Source: Thalassobius sp047123305 (GTDB taxonomy: Bacteria > Pseudomonadota > Alphaproteobacteria > Rhodobacterales > Rhodobacteraceae). From it: a stretch of 64,000 nucleotides of DNA. The stretch is from contig NZ_CP138918.1 in the NCBI RefSeq assembly GCF_047123305.1, positions 4,092,001 through 4,156,000 on the forward strand, written 5' to 3'. Both the position numbers and the translations under genes were made by a program. Below the pieces are notes generated by a model. The model was not told where the DNA came from. It worked only from the letters and a program-made list of their open reading frames with translations, and searched no databases. This document shows, piece by piece, positions 7,459-15,093 of the stretch (positions are counted from its first letter, which is position 1; each line of letters begins with the position of its first letter).

Positions 7459-9536
7459 TGCCACGCCCGCCCGATTGGATCGGTTTGCAACCCGCCGGGA
7501 GCGCTTCTCGGCGGGTTGCTTATTTCAACGCCGGTTTTCTACGTCAGAAACAAGTGCGTCGGATCCTGGCGCTGGCCGGCTATGACCTGCGTTTGACCAA
7601 ACCTTCTGCTGCCGAAACCGTTGCGGTCTGGGGTCATTCTCCTTATGCGGCGCGCGGCGAAGCCGTGGCCGAACGCAGTGGTGCGGACCTCCTGCGGATT
7701 GAGGACGCCTTTCTGCGTTCCCTACATCCCGGCCGCTCCGGTGAACCGCCGCTGGGGCTGGTGATCTGCAAACGGGCGATGCATTTTGACATCACCCAAC
7801 CCTCTGATCTGGAAGCCATATTAAACTTGCACCCGCTGGACGACGCCAGTCTCTTGACCCGTGCACGCGACTGTATGGCGCGGATCAAAGAGACCCAGCT
7901 GAGCAAATACGCCGCCTTTGATCCCGACGCCCCGCTGCCGGAACCGGGCTATGTGCTGCTGATCGACCAGACCCGCGATGATGCCGCGATCAAACTGGGC
8001 CGTGCTAACAAACATAGCTTTGCAGAGATGCTGATGCAGGCACGCGATGATCATCCGCACGCCCGTATTGTGATCAAGACGCACCCGGAAACCCGTGCGG
8101 GCCATCGGCAGGGCCATTTTGACGCCGCCGACCTGCCCGACGGCGTGGCTCTATACGATGGGGCTGCCAGCCCTCATGCGCTGCTGGAAAGCGCCATTGC
8201 AGTTTACACCGTCACTTCTGGCCTCGGGTTCGAGGCGATCATGGCCGGTCACCGCCCACATGTTTTTGGCCAGCCATTCTATGCCGGCTGGGGGCTGACC
8301 GAAGACTTCACGCCCCTGCCCCGCCGCCGCCGGCAATTGACCCGCGCGCAGCTGTTTGCAGCCGTCATGATGCTCTACCCAGTCTGGTATGATCCGTTTC
8401 GTGACCGGCTCTGCGCCCTGGAAGATGTCATCGATATCCTGGCCGCCCGGTCCCGCGCCTATGCGGAGGACCTGCACGGCTGGCAGGCCTCCGGCATGCG
8501 CCTGTGGAAACGGCGACAGATCAACGCCTTTTTTGGCACTGTCAAACCGGTCAAGTTTTCATCGCACCCCACGCTGCCCCCTGCCAGCGCAGCAGCCTCC
8601 GTGCCGGGGGAGCGTTTGCCGGATCTCCGACGCCAAATGATTTGGGCCCGCAACGCCGAAACGTTAGCAAAAATCCCCGATGACCTGACCAGAATCGAAG
8701 ACGGGTTCCTCCGCTCCAAAGGGCTTGGCGCCGAACTGACCCCGCCGCTGTCTTTGGTGCTAGACGACCAAGGGATCTACTATGACCCCAACCGGCCCAG
8801 CCGCCTGGAGGACCTAATAAAAAGCCGCGCAAATCTGCGCGAAGATCAGCGCGATCGGGCAGATAGATTGCGCCGGTCTTTGATCCAGGCCGGGCTAAGT
8901 AAATACAACATCGGTCATCCGGCACCGGATCTGCCATCTGGACATCGTATCCTTGTTCCAGGCCAGGTCGAAGACGATGCCTCCATCCGTCTTGGCACCA
9001 GCGATGTGTGCACCAACCTTGGTTTGCTGGCGGCCGCGCGGCAAGCCAACCCGCAGGCAACCCTTCTTTACAAACCCCATCCAGACGTCGAGGCTGGGCT
9101 GAGACCGGGTAAACTCACAACTGCGCAAATCTCGGAGTTTGCCGATGCCACCATCGAGAATGGTGATCCGGCAACGCTGCTCTCGGATGTGCAGGAAGTC
9201 TGGACGATGACTTCCCTTCTGGGATTTGAGGCCCTGTTGCGCGGCGTCAAAGTCACCTGCCTGGGTACACCTTTCTATGCCGGCTGGGGCCTGACCGTCG
9301 ACAAAAGCACCCCCACGAAGCGACGCAACATCTTGGTGCCGCTGGAAGGTCTGATCCATGCAACGCTTATCGACTATCCGCGCTATCTGGACCCGGTCAC
9401 AGGACAGCCCTGCCCGGTTGAACTGATCGTTGAACGTTTGGAAAACGGCATTGCTCCAACACCGCCCAGCCTACGAATACTCTCAAAGTTTCAGGGAATT
9501 CTCTCCTCTTACAGCCATTTGTGGCGCCGAGGATAA
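7458..9536 (+). CDS. kpsC: Capsule polysaccharide protein KpsC (dual Kdo transferase)
   Basis: A 692-residue protein from the ATG at 7458. A longer reading from 7380 would overlap the previous gene by 79 bases. KpsC extends the lipid-linked Kdo chain with alternating linkages, using two tandem glycosyltransferase modules. Both are visible. Module one has LRIEDAFLRSLHPG near residue 75, IKTHPETRAGHRQGH near 205 and VTSGLGFEAIMAG...FGQPFYAGWGLTEDF near 250. Module two repeats these as TRIEDGFLRSKGLG, YKPHPDVEAGLRPGK and MTSLLGFEALLRG...LGTPFYAGWGLTVDK. This internal duplication defines the family. It is the last gene of the operon, and ribD converges on it from the other strand after 30 bases. 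Confidence 0.94.
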   Translation: MPRPPDWIGLQPAGSASRRVAYFNAGFLRQKQVRRILALAGYDLRLTKPSAAETVAVWGHSPYAARGEAVAERSGADLLRIEDAFLRSLHPGRSGEPPLGLVICKRAMHFDITQPSDLEAILNLHPLDDASLLTRARDCMARIKETQLSKYAAFDPDAPLPEPGYVLLIDQTRDDAAIKLGRANKHSFAEMLMQARDDHPHARIVIKTHPETRAGHRQGHFDAADLPDGVALYDGAASPHALLESAIAVYTVTSGLGFEAIMAGHRPHVFGQPFYAGWGLTEDFTPLPRRRRQLTRAQLFAAVMMLYPVWYDPFRDRLCALEDVIDILAARSRAYAEDLHGWQASGMRLWKRRQINAFFGTVKPVKFSSHPTLPPASAAASVPGERLPDLRRQMIWARNAETLAKIPDDLTRIEDGFLRSKGLGAELTPPLSLVLDDQGIYYDPNRPSRLEDLIKSRANLREDQRDRADRLRRSLIQAGLSKYNIGHPAPDLPSGHRILVPGQVEDDASIRLGTSDVCTNLGLLAAARQANPQATLLYKPHPDVEAGLRPGKLTTAQISEFADATIENGDPATLLSDVQEVWTMTSLLGFEALLRGVKVTCLGTPFYAGWGLTVDKSTPTKRRNILVPLEGLIHATLIDYPRYLDPVTGQPCPVELIVERLENGIAPTPPSLRILSKFQGILSSYSHLWRRG

Positions 9537-9566
9537 GGTCGATAGCTTAAGATTCGGTGAACCGCG

Positions 9567-10664
9567 TCACCCGGTGCCGCGCCGCCAGCGATGCAGGACG
9601 TCGCCGCCAATTGCGCGGGTTTCGACCAACCTGTAGCGCGGCGCTTCAGCCAAACGTTCCAGCCCCATCGCCCCGATTCCAGGCAATCCTTCTGCGCCGA
9701 TCGCCACGCCGGCCGTAAAGCCTATCAGTTCATCTACCAGATCATGCGCCAGCAAAGCGGCAGCCAGCGCGCCGCCGCCTTCGCAGAAAACACGGGTCAA
9801 TCCCCGCTCTCCCAGCGCCCACAAAGCCGCTGCGGGGTCAATCTGCCCCTGAGACAGCGGGCATGAAATCAGCTCGGCGCCCAGCTCTTGCCAACTGCGC
9901 CGCAAAAGCGGGTCCAACTCGGGGCCGTGGCAAATCCAAACTGGTACTTCCCGCGCTGTGCGGGCCAGTTTGCTCATCAAAGGCACATCCAAACGGCGCG
10001 ACAGGACAACGCGTACGGGCTGCCGCGTCACCCCCAGGTCCCGCACCGTCAGGGAGGGATCGTCTGCCCGCGCCGTGCCTGCGCCGACCATAACGGCGTC
10101 ATGGTTTGCCCGCAGGGCATGGACATAGCGCCGTGCCTCGGGGCTGGTGATCCACTGGCTTTCGCCTGTGGCCGTGGCGATGCGCCCGTCAAAACTGTTG
10201 GCCAGCTTCAGCGTGACAAAAGGACGTCCGGTTTCGACCCGTTGGAAAAAGCCCGCTAGATCCTGTGCGGCCTCCGCCGCCAGCACACCTGTCACAACCG
10301 TGATTCCAGCGTCGCGCAGCATCGCAAACCCTTTGCCGGAGACCCGGGGGTCGCTGTCCTCAATCGCGGCCACGACACGGGCAATCCCTGCGTCGATCAG
10401 GGCCGAAGCACAGGGCGGGGTTTTCCCGGTATGGGCGCAAGGCTCTAACGTGACATAGGCGGTCGCACCACGCGCCAACGCCCCAGCCTCCGCCAGGGCA
10501 ACAACCTCTGCATGAGGGCGGCCACCCGGCTGTGTCCAGCCGCGCCCAACAATGCGCCCATCACGCACAACCACACAGCCCACCGCGGGGTTTGGCCAGG
10601 TGTTGCCCTGCCCCCGTCGCCCCAAAGACAAAGCCAACGCCATGTAGCGCGCATCCGTGCTCAT
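9567..10664 (-). CDS. ribD: Bifunctional riboflavin deaminase/reductase RibD
   Basis: A 365-residue RibD from the ATG at 10664. A TTG at 10679 would add five residues. The N-terminal deaminase removes ammonia from diaminohydroxyphosphoribosylaminopyrimidine. Its zinc ligands are in HAE (51-53) and PCAHTGKTPPC (Cys76, Cys85). The C-terminal reductase domain begins near 145 (FVTLKLANSFDGRIATATGESQWIT) and includes VFCEGGGALAAALL near 305, and uses NADPH. It follows nrdR closely, giving the common nrdR-ribD order, but is cut off from ribE by the capsule operon. Confidence 0.95.
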   Translation of the reverse strand: MSTDARYMALALSLGRRGQGNTWPNPAVGCVVVRDGRIVGRGWTQPGGRPHAEVVALAEAGALARGATAYVTLEPCAHTGKTPPCASALIDAGIARVVAAIEDSDPRVSGKGFAMLRDAGITVVTGVLAAEAAQDLAGFFQRVETGRPFVTLKLANSFDGRIATATGESQWITSPEARRYVHALRANHDAVMVGAGTARADDPSLTVRDLGVTRQPVRVVLSRRLDVPLMSKLARTAREVPVWICHGPELDPLLRRSWQELGAELISCPLSQGQIDPAAALWALGERGLTRVFCEGGGALAAALLAHDLVDELIGFTAGVAIGAEGLPGIGAMGLERLAEAPRYRLVETRAIGGDVLHRWRRGTG

Positions 10665-10700
10665 GTTGTAACGCACCAATCCTAAGATTCGATTAACGGT

Positions 10701-11168
10701 TCAGTCGTCGGCAGGAATGTCCGGACGCAGCTCCGAAACAAATTTATCGAAATCGTCAGCCGCCTGGAAGTTCTTGTAAACACTGGCAAAACGCACATAG
10801 GCCACGGTGTCGATCCGGGCCAGCGCCTCCATCACAATCTCACCGATTGTTTTAGAGGGAATATCCGTCTCGCCCATGCTTTCCAGCCGCCGCACAATGC
10901 CCGAGATCATCTGATCAATCCGTTCAGGCTCAACAGGGCGTTTCTGCATCGAAATGCGGATCGAACGCTCCAGCTTGGGGCGGTCGAAATCTTCGCGGCG
11001 ACCATTGGATTTGATCACCACAAGATCGCGCAGCTGCACCCGTTCATAGGTGGTAAAACGCCCGCCACATGCAGGGCAGAACCGACGCCGACGGATCGAC
11101 ACATGGTCCTCGGCCGGACGTGAATCTTTCACCTGAGTGTCGATATTTCCGCAAAACGGACAACGCAT
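10701..11168 (-). CDS. nrdR: Ribonucleotide reductase transcriptional repressor NrdR
   Basis: A 155-residue NrdR. It senses ATP/dATP through an ATP-cone domain and represses ribonucleotide reductase genes. The zinc ribbon has Cys3, Cys6, Cys31 and Cys34, with the conserved DSRPAEDHVSIRRRRFC stretch. The ATP-cone covers about 49-139 (VIKSNGRREDFDRPKLERSI to YVRFASVYKNF). The length is normal and the C-terminal tail acidic. RibD follows 37 bases downstream. A perfect DnaA-box sequence lies 51 bases upstream of the start. Confidence 0.97.
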   Translation of the reverse strand: MRCPFCGNIDTQVKDSRPAEDHVSIRRRRFCPACGGRFTTYERVQLRDLVVIKSNGRREDFDRPKLERSIRISMQKRPVEPERIDQMISGIVRRLESMGETDIPSKTIGEIVMEALARIDTVAYVRFASVYKNFQAADDFDKFVSELRPDIPADD

Positions 11169-11219
11169 GAAAGGCCCCCTCTTTCTCAGCTCTGCGCGCC
11201 TATGGGCATCAACCCATAG

Positions 11220-11228
11220 TTATCCACA
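11220..11228 (+). promoter_or_regulatory. DnaA-box consensus upstream of nrdR
   Basis: TTATCCACA matches the DnaA box consensus exactly. It sits beside a 7-base inverted repeat, CTATGGG-n6-CCCATAG (11200-11219), in the nrdR promoter region. One site alone is weak evidence. Confidence 0.4.
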
Positions 11229-11311
11229 GTTACTATAGGGAGGCCGCTAGGGTTTGGGTAGGGGAAATTCACAACCGCTATGGATTGTTGCCCCCACCCT
11301 TATTTTTCTGG

Positions 11312-12541
11312 TTAATCGAGCAGATTTGTCTCGATCACCGCCTCTGCGTGCAAGGTTTTATGCACCGGACATTTATCGGCAATCTTCAGAATATCCGCCC
11401 GCTGCGCATCTGTTAACGCGCCACGCACGTGGATGTCGCGGCGGAAAACATCCCGTTTCTGCCCCGTGCTTTCCATCGCTTCGTGATGGCGTTTGTCGTG
11501 GTAAACATCCACCGCCACATGGTCGAGCGGGTAGCCCTTACGCCGCGCATACATGCGGATTGTCATGGTGGTGCATGCACCCAACCCCGCAGACAGATAT
11601 TGATACGGCGTTGGTCCCAGGTTACTGCCCCCAACCGAAGCGGGCTCATCCGCCAGATAGTGATGCAAACCGGCGATATTCACATCCTGCAGAAACCCAG
11701 CACCCTCCGCCTCTGACACATGCACAGCCCCATCGGGCGCAGCCTTGGTCTGAGGCTCCGCCGCAAAATCCACATAGCGCGCCGCCCAGGCCTGAATCGT
11801 ATCGGCGGCATATTCCGCGTCGCGGGCGCGGGTGATCAGATGATCGGCATCATCCAGCGTGACAAAGCTTTTGGGATGTTTGGCCGCGCCAAAGATCGAC
11901 GCCGCATTTTCGATCCCAACCACATCATCCAACGGCGCATGCAGCACCAGAAGCGCCTTTTTCATCCCCCCAATCGCGGGCGCCATTTCCTGCGCTGCAA
12001 TATCCTCCAGAAACTGTTTACAAATCGTGAAGGGACGGCCCGCAAGCTCAACCTCTGCTCCGCCTGCGGCTTCAATCTCTTTGATCTTGCTGCCAAAATT
12101 ATGTGCCACATGAGACGGATCAAACGGCGCACCAAGCGTGGCAACCGCCCGCGCCGAAGGGATTTTTCCTGCCGCTTTGAGGATCGCCGCCCCGCCAAGG
12201 GAATGACCGACCAGCAGTTGCGGTGCGGCAACCCGCTCGGCCAGGGCCTCAGCGGCCAGCACCAGATCGGTCACATTTGTGGTGAAATTGGTGTTGGCAA
12301 ACTCCCCTTCGGAATGGCCCAGACCGGTGAAATCAAAGCGCAACACCGCCAGCCCCCGCTGCGCCAGTTGCTGCGAAATCCGCCGTGCGGCGGGGATGTC
12401 CTTGGAACAGGTGAAGCAATGGGCAAAAAGCGCCGTAGCCGTCACCGGACCCTCCGGCAGATCCAGACGGGCAGACAATTCGCTGCCGTCATGCCCCTGA
12501 AAGGTGAAGCGCTGGGTTTTCGATGTGGTCTGAGTTGTCAT
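11312..12541 (-). CDS. Fusion of alpha/beta hydrolase and OsmC domains
   Basis: About 409 residues. The start is set at the ATG at 12541, because GGAGG lies eight bases upstream. The longer frame from 12592 has no such site. Residues 1-250 are an alpha/beta hydrolase with nucleophile motif LLVGHSLGGAAIL, HCFTCSKD near the oxyanion loop, and a late DDADHLI histidine. Residues 280-405 are an OsmC/YhfA-like domain with GACTTMTIRMYARRKGYPLD, including the peroxidatic-type Cys, and a second Cys in DKCPVHKTL. OsmC proteins reduce organic peroxides with thiols. The fused architecture recurs widely in Proteobacteria, but its physiological substrate is unknown. Confidence 0.9.
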   Translation of the reverse strand: MTTQTTSKTQRFTFQGHDGSELSARLDLPEGPVTATALFAHCFTCSKDIPAARRISQQLAQRGLAVLRFDFTGLGHSEGEFANTNFTTNVTDLVLAAEALAERVAAPQLLVGHSLGGAAILKAAGKIPSARAVATLGAPFDPSHVAHNFGSKIKEIEAAGGAEVELAGRPFTICKQFLEDIAAQEMAPAIGGMKKALLVLHAPLDDVVGIENAASIFGAAKHPKSFVTLDDADHLITRARDAEYAADTIQAWAARYVDFAAEPQTKAAPDGAVHVSEAEGAGFLQDVNIAGLHHYLADEPASVGGSNLGPTPYQYLSAGLGACTTMTIRMYARRKGYPLDHVAVDVYHDKRHHEAMESTGQKRDVFRRDIHVRGALTDAQRADILKIADKCPVHKTLHAEAVIETNLLD

Positions 12542-12646
12542 GGCACGTCCTCCGTTCCCTTCACCATCAAAGGCCGGAGGCACCTGACACAAGGGGGTTC
12601 ACAGAAACGTGCCCTGTCGAACGGCGGCTGTGAAAATGGTTACAGC

Positions 12647-13072
12647 CTAGCCCGCTAAGTGTGCCACCACCTGCCGCTGATGCGGCGCGTCGCGGTGTTC
12701 GAACAGGTAAATGCCCTGCCAGGTGCCAAGCGCCAAGGCCCCGCCCGAGACTGGAATCGACAGGCTGACCGGCATCATTGCCGCTTTGATATGGGCCGGC
12801 ATATCGTCCGGGCCTTCGTAAGTGTGGGTCAGATAGGCCATACTGGGGTCTGTCGTGGGCGGAACCAGACGGGCGAAGAAATTGCGCAGATCCACCTGCA
12901 CTTCGGGATCGGCGTTTTCCTGGATCAGCAGCGAACAGGAGGTATGACGCACAAAGAGGGTTAACAGACCGGTATCGTTCCCCTGTTCGGCAACCCATCG
13001 GGCCACCTCGCGGGTGAACTCATAGAGGCCCTGCCCCCGCGTAGGCAAAGTGAACCGGGTTTGCGACGGCAT
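12647..13072 (-). CDS. YjbQ/UPF0047 family protein
   Basis: A 141-residue UPF0047 (YjbQ) protein. Family members from E. coli and elsewhere have weak thiamine phosphate synthase activity, so the true role is unsettled. Signature stretches are LFVRHTSCSLLIQENADPEVQVDL (38-61), TYEGPDDMPAHIKAAM (87-102) and LGTWQGIYLFEHRD near the end, with conserved His and Glu expected to bind metal. It follows a 53-residue membrane-protein gene by six bases and is probably co-transcribed with it. Confidence 0.92.
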   Translation of the reverse strand: MPSQTRFTLPTRGQGLYEFTREVARWVAEQGNDTGLLTLFVRHTSCSLLIQENADPEVQVDLRNFFARLVPPTTDPSMAYLTHTYEGPDDMPAHIKAAMMPVSLSIPVSGGALALGTWQGIYLFEHRDAPHQRQVVAHLAG

Positions 13073-13078
13073 GGAATT

Positions 13079-13240
13079 TCAGCCTCCGATCAGCGCTTTG
13101 AGGGTGGGCAGCAAGGCCGCCGCCACAATTCCGACAACCGCCCCCAGTGCCAGTCGCGGCACCATACCGCCCAGCGACGGGGCAAAGAGGCTGAGTAGGC
13201 CGCAGATCACGGCATAGAAGACAAGCGCGATAGGATCCAT
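13079..13240 (-). CDS. Small membrane protein of 53 residues
   Basis: An open frame beginning MDPIALVFYAVICGLLSLF and ending LLPTLKALIGG. It has two hydrophobic stretches (about 4-20 and 30-47) separated by a short loop with a single Arg, typical of a helical hairpin. The frame is uninterrupted, with an AGG about nine bases before the ATG, and ends six bases before yjbQ, which suggests a two-gene transcript. I recognise no family. It is easily missed because of its length. Confidence 0.65.
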   Translation of the reverse strand: MDPIALVFYAVICGLLSLFAPSLGGMVPRLALGAVVGIVAAALLPTLKALIGG

Positions 13241-13267
13241 AGCACCAGCCTAGCAGCGACCACGTGA

Positions 13268-13549
13268 TTAGCCAAACACCCCGTCGCCCATCTGATCAAT
13301 AAAGGCCTGCGCCTTCAGCAGGCTGATGCGTTTGGCCTCTTCTTCGGTCGGCACCGTATCGGCACGGATCATCCGGTGGGATTTCAGCTCACCACCGATT
13401 TCTTTTTCGATCAACGCCCCGATGCGGAACCCGCCCTGATCCGGCGTCGGTTCAGGGAAGATCACAAAACCTTTGTAGTCCTCCGGCACAGTCTTGGACT
13501 TTTTGCCGTCACCGGATTTGCCACCGAAGAGTTTGGAGAAAAGGGACAT
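13268..13549 (-). CDS. HlyU family protein
   Basis: A 93-residue protein with the HlyU-family pattern PEDYKGFVIFPEPTPDQGGFRIGALIEKE (22-50), then a HRMIRADT stretch and KAQAFIDQMGDGVFG at the end. The family is named for the Vibrio haemolysin activator, but these short alphaproteobacterial members lack an ArsR-type helix-turn-helix, so a regulatory role should not be assumed. The N-terminal 20 residues are basic and glycine-rich. It stands alone between the 53-residue membrane protein and a LysR gene on the same strand. Confidence 0.85.
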   Translation of the reverse strand: MSLFSKLFGGKSGDGKKSKTVPEDYKGFVIFPEPTPDQGGFRIGALIEKEIGGELKSHRMIRADTVPTEEEAKRISLLKAQAFIDQMGDGVFG

Positions 13550-13620
13550 TTCGCACCCGCTGGTCTGAATTTATGCTTACCCCTTAGTCTGGAGTGTACA
13601 CATCAGATGCGCAAGAGCGG

Positions 13621-14514
13621 TCAGATAAACCGGTGACGTTCCGCTTTGAAAAAGGGCACCAGCTCGGCGCGAAGAGCCGCAACTTTGGCCGAGGCCCAAA
13701 GATCGCGGTGCGCCACCAGCCAGATCTCAGGGTAAGGTTGCGGCGGCAACAGATCGATCTGCCTCAGCCCCAAGGCGCGGCCCAGAAACAAAGGCATCCG
13801 CACCACCCCCAAACCCGCCTGCGCAGCGCCCGCCATCGCGACCATATCGTCAAAGACCATGTGGATGCGTGACAGCGGGTGATGCTGGCGGACATGAGGG
13901 GGCAGGTCCGCCATCCCCTCATAGACCAACCAGTCTATCGGCAAGTCCGTATGTTGCGAGATGTGATCGGCATAGGTCGCACTGGCAAAAGAGGCCGAGG
14001 CCTGCTCGACCAGACGGCGGCCTTTCAGCGTGTCGCCCGGATCCCGACTGATGCGCAGCGCGATGTCGGCTTCGCGCCGGTTCAGGTCCAGCAAATCGTT
14101 GGAGGCGCGCAGCTTCAGCTGAATCTCCGGGTATTTCGCGGTGAAAGCCTTTAGGGCCGGGCCCAGCACATGGGCAATCAACAACTGTGGTGCCGTGACC
14201 ACCAAAGGACCGCTAAGCCGTTGATCCTGACCAGACAGCCCGCGCAGCAAGTCATCTGCGGCAGCCTCCATCTCGGCCGCCTTGGCGCCGATCTGCTGCG
14301 CCACCTCTGTGGGGCGATAGCCATCCGCCGTGCGCTCAAACACCGGCAAGTCCAGCGCCCGCTCAACCCGCGCAATGCGCCGCGCCACGGTGGTGTAATT
14401 GACGCCAAGCTGCGCCCCTGCCTCGGCCAGAGTGCCATGCCGCACAAGCGCCAGCACCGTGCGCAGATCGTCCCAGTGTAGATCGTCCCAGTGTAGATCG
14501 TCATAAGTTTTCAT
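13621..14514 (-). CDS. LysR family transcriptional regulator
   Basis: A 297-residue LysR regulator. The winged helix-turn-helix spans about 17-75 (LALVRHGTLAEAGAQLGVNYTTVARRIARVERALDLPVFER) and the ligand-binding domain about 100-295. The N-terminus carries a five-residue tandem repeat (DDLHW twice, then DDLRT) encoded by two identical 15-base units at 14466-14495, which lengthens the usual MDWDDLR-type start. It is divergent from a DUF1330 gene across a 96-base gap holding a palindrome, so it probably controls itself and that gene. Confidence 0.92.
   Translation of the reverse strand: MKTYDDLHWDDLHWDDLRTVLALVRHGTLAEAGAQLGVNYTTVARRIARVERALDLPVFERTADGYRPTEVAQQIGAKAAEMEAAADDLLRGLSGQDQRLSGPLVVTAPQLLIAHVLGPALKAFTAKYPEIQLKLRASNDLLDLNRREADIALRISRDPGDTLKGRRLVEQASASFASATYADHISQHTDLPIDWLVYEGMADLPPHVRQHHPLSRIHMVFDDMVAMAGAAQAGLGVVRMPLFLGRALGLRQIDLLPPQPYPEIWLVAHRDLWASAKVAALRAELVPFFKAERHRFI
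14466..14495. repeat. 15-base tandem duplication inside the LysR coding region
   Basis: Two perfect copies of GATCGTCCCAGTGTA, followed by a partial third beginning GATCGTC. The duplication keeps the frame and adds five residues ahead of the DNA-binding domain. Confidence 0.9.
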
Positions 14515-14515
14515 A

Positions 14516-14531
14516 TATGCGTTGTCGCATA
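14516..14531. promoter_or_regulatory. Palindromic operator candidate for the LysR/DUF1330 pair
   Basis: TATGCG-TTGT-CGCATA, a perfect inverted repeat with six-base arms, lies immediately upstream of the LysR start in the divergent promoter region. This is where autoregulating LysR proteins bind. Confidence 0.5.
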
Positions 14532-14610
14532 CGCCAGGTGCAAAGTCGCGCGTTTTCGCCTGCCGCCTCTACCCCCATCTTGGCCCTATCAACCCAAAAG
14601 GAACAGCAAG

Positions 14611-14892
14611 ATGATCTACGCCTACGCAAAACTCACTGTAACCAATCCCGATGCCCTGAACGCCTACCGCGAGAAAGCGGCCGAGGCGCTCGCCCGCCAT
14701 GGCGGCAAAGTGGAAAGCGCCAGCAAGGATTTCACCGTGCTGGACGGCAGCCCCGACCAGCCGGACACTGCCGCGCTGCTGTCCTTCCCTGACCGCGCTG
14801 CGGCAATGGCCTGGGCCAATGACCCCGACCTTGCCGCCCTGCACGAGCTGCGCCGCAGCGCTGGTGGGTCAGACATTTTGTTGCTGGGCTAA
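14611..14892 (+). CDS. DUF1330-like small protein
   Basis: A 93-residue ferredoxin-like dimeric alpha/beta-barrel type protein. It begins MIYAYAKLTVTNPDALNAYREKAAEALARHGGK, matching the DUF1330/ABM pattern, with a central FTVLDG strand and a PDRAAAMAWANDPDLAALHELR helix. No catalytic role is established for the family. AAGGA lies nine bases before the ATG. Its divergent neighbour is a LysR regulator that probably controls it. A second DUF1330 protein is encoded at 36260. Confidence 0.82.
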   Translation: MIYAYAKLTVTNPDALNAYREKAAEALARHGGKVESASKDFTVLDGSPDQPDTAALLSFPDRAAAMAWANDPDLAALHELRRSAGGSDILLLG

Positions 14893-14920
14893 GCGACAGA
14901 CACCCCATTCCGCCTCCGGC

Positions 14921-15032
14921 GGGAATATTTGGACCAAGAAGAAAGCCGATTTCTGCTTGGCGAAAATATCCTGGGGGTGAATGGGGGCAAAATCCTATTT
15001 TGGCCACAGAGGGGGCAAAGCCCTCTCCCCCG
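14921..15032. repeat. Dispersed intergenic element, locus B (inverted pair)
   Basis: The core GGAATATTTGGACCAAGAAG stands in forward orientation at 14922-14941. A longer copy in the opposite orientation spans 14951-15032 and includes the AAAATCCTATTTT symmetry and the GGGGGCAAAGCCC block. Locus B is thus a head-to-head pair, placed between the DUF1330 gene and the rpoD terminator. Confidence 0.75.
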
Positions 15033-15044
15033 CGACCCGGCCAA

Positions 15045-15073
15045 ACAAAAAAGAGCGCCCCAAGGGGCGCTCT
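15045..15073 (-). terminator. rpoD terminator
   Basis: A perfect ten-base stem, AGAGCGCCCC/GGGGCGCTCT with a two-base loop, is followed on the minus strand by a T-rich run, 20 bases beyond the rpoD stop. Confidence 0.9.
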
Positions 15074-15093
15074 ATTCATGTGAGTTAAGAAGT

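Noticed and set aside
13268..13549. Calling the HlyU-family protein a haemolysin activator
   Set aside because: It lacks an ArsR-type helix-turn-helix, and no toxin genes are present.
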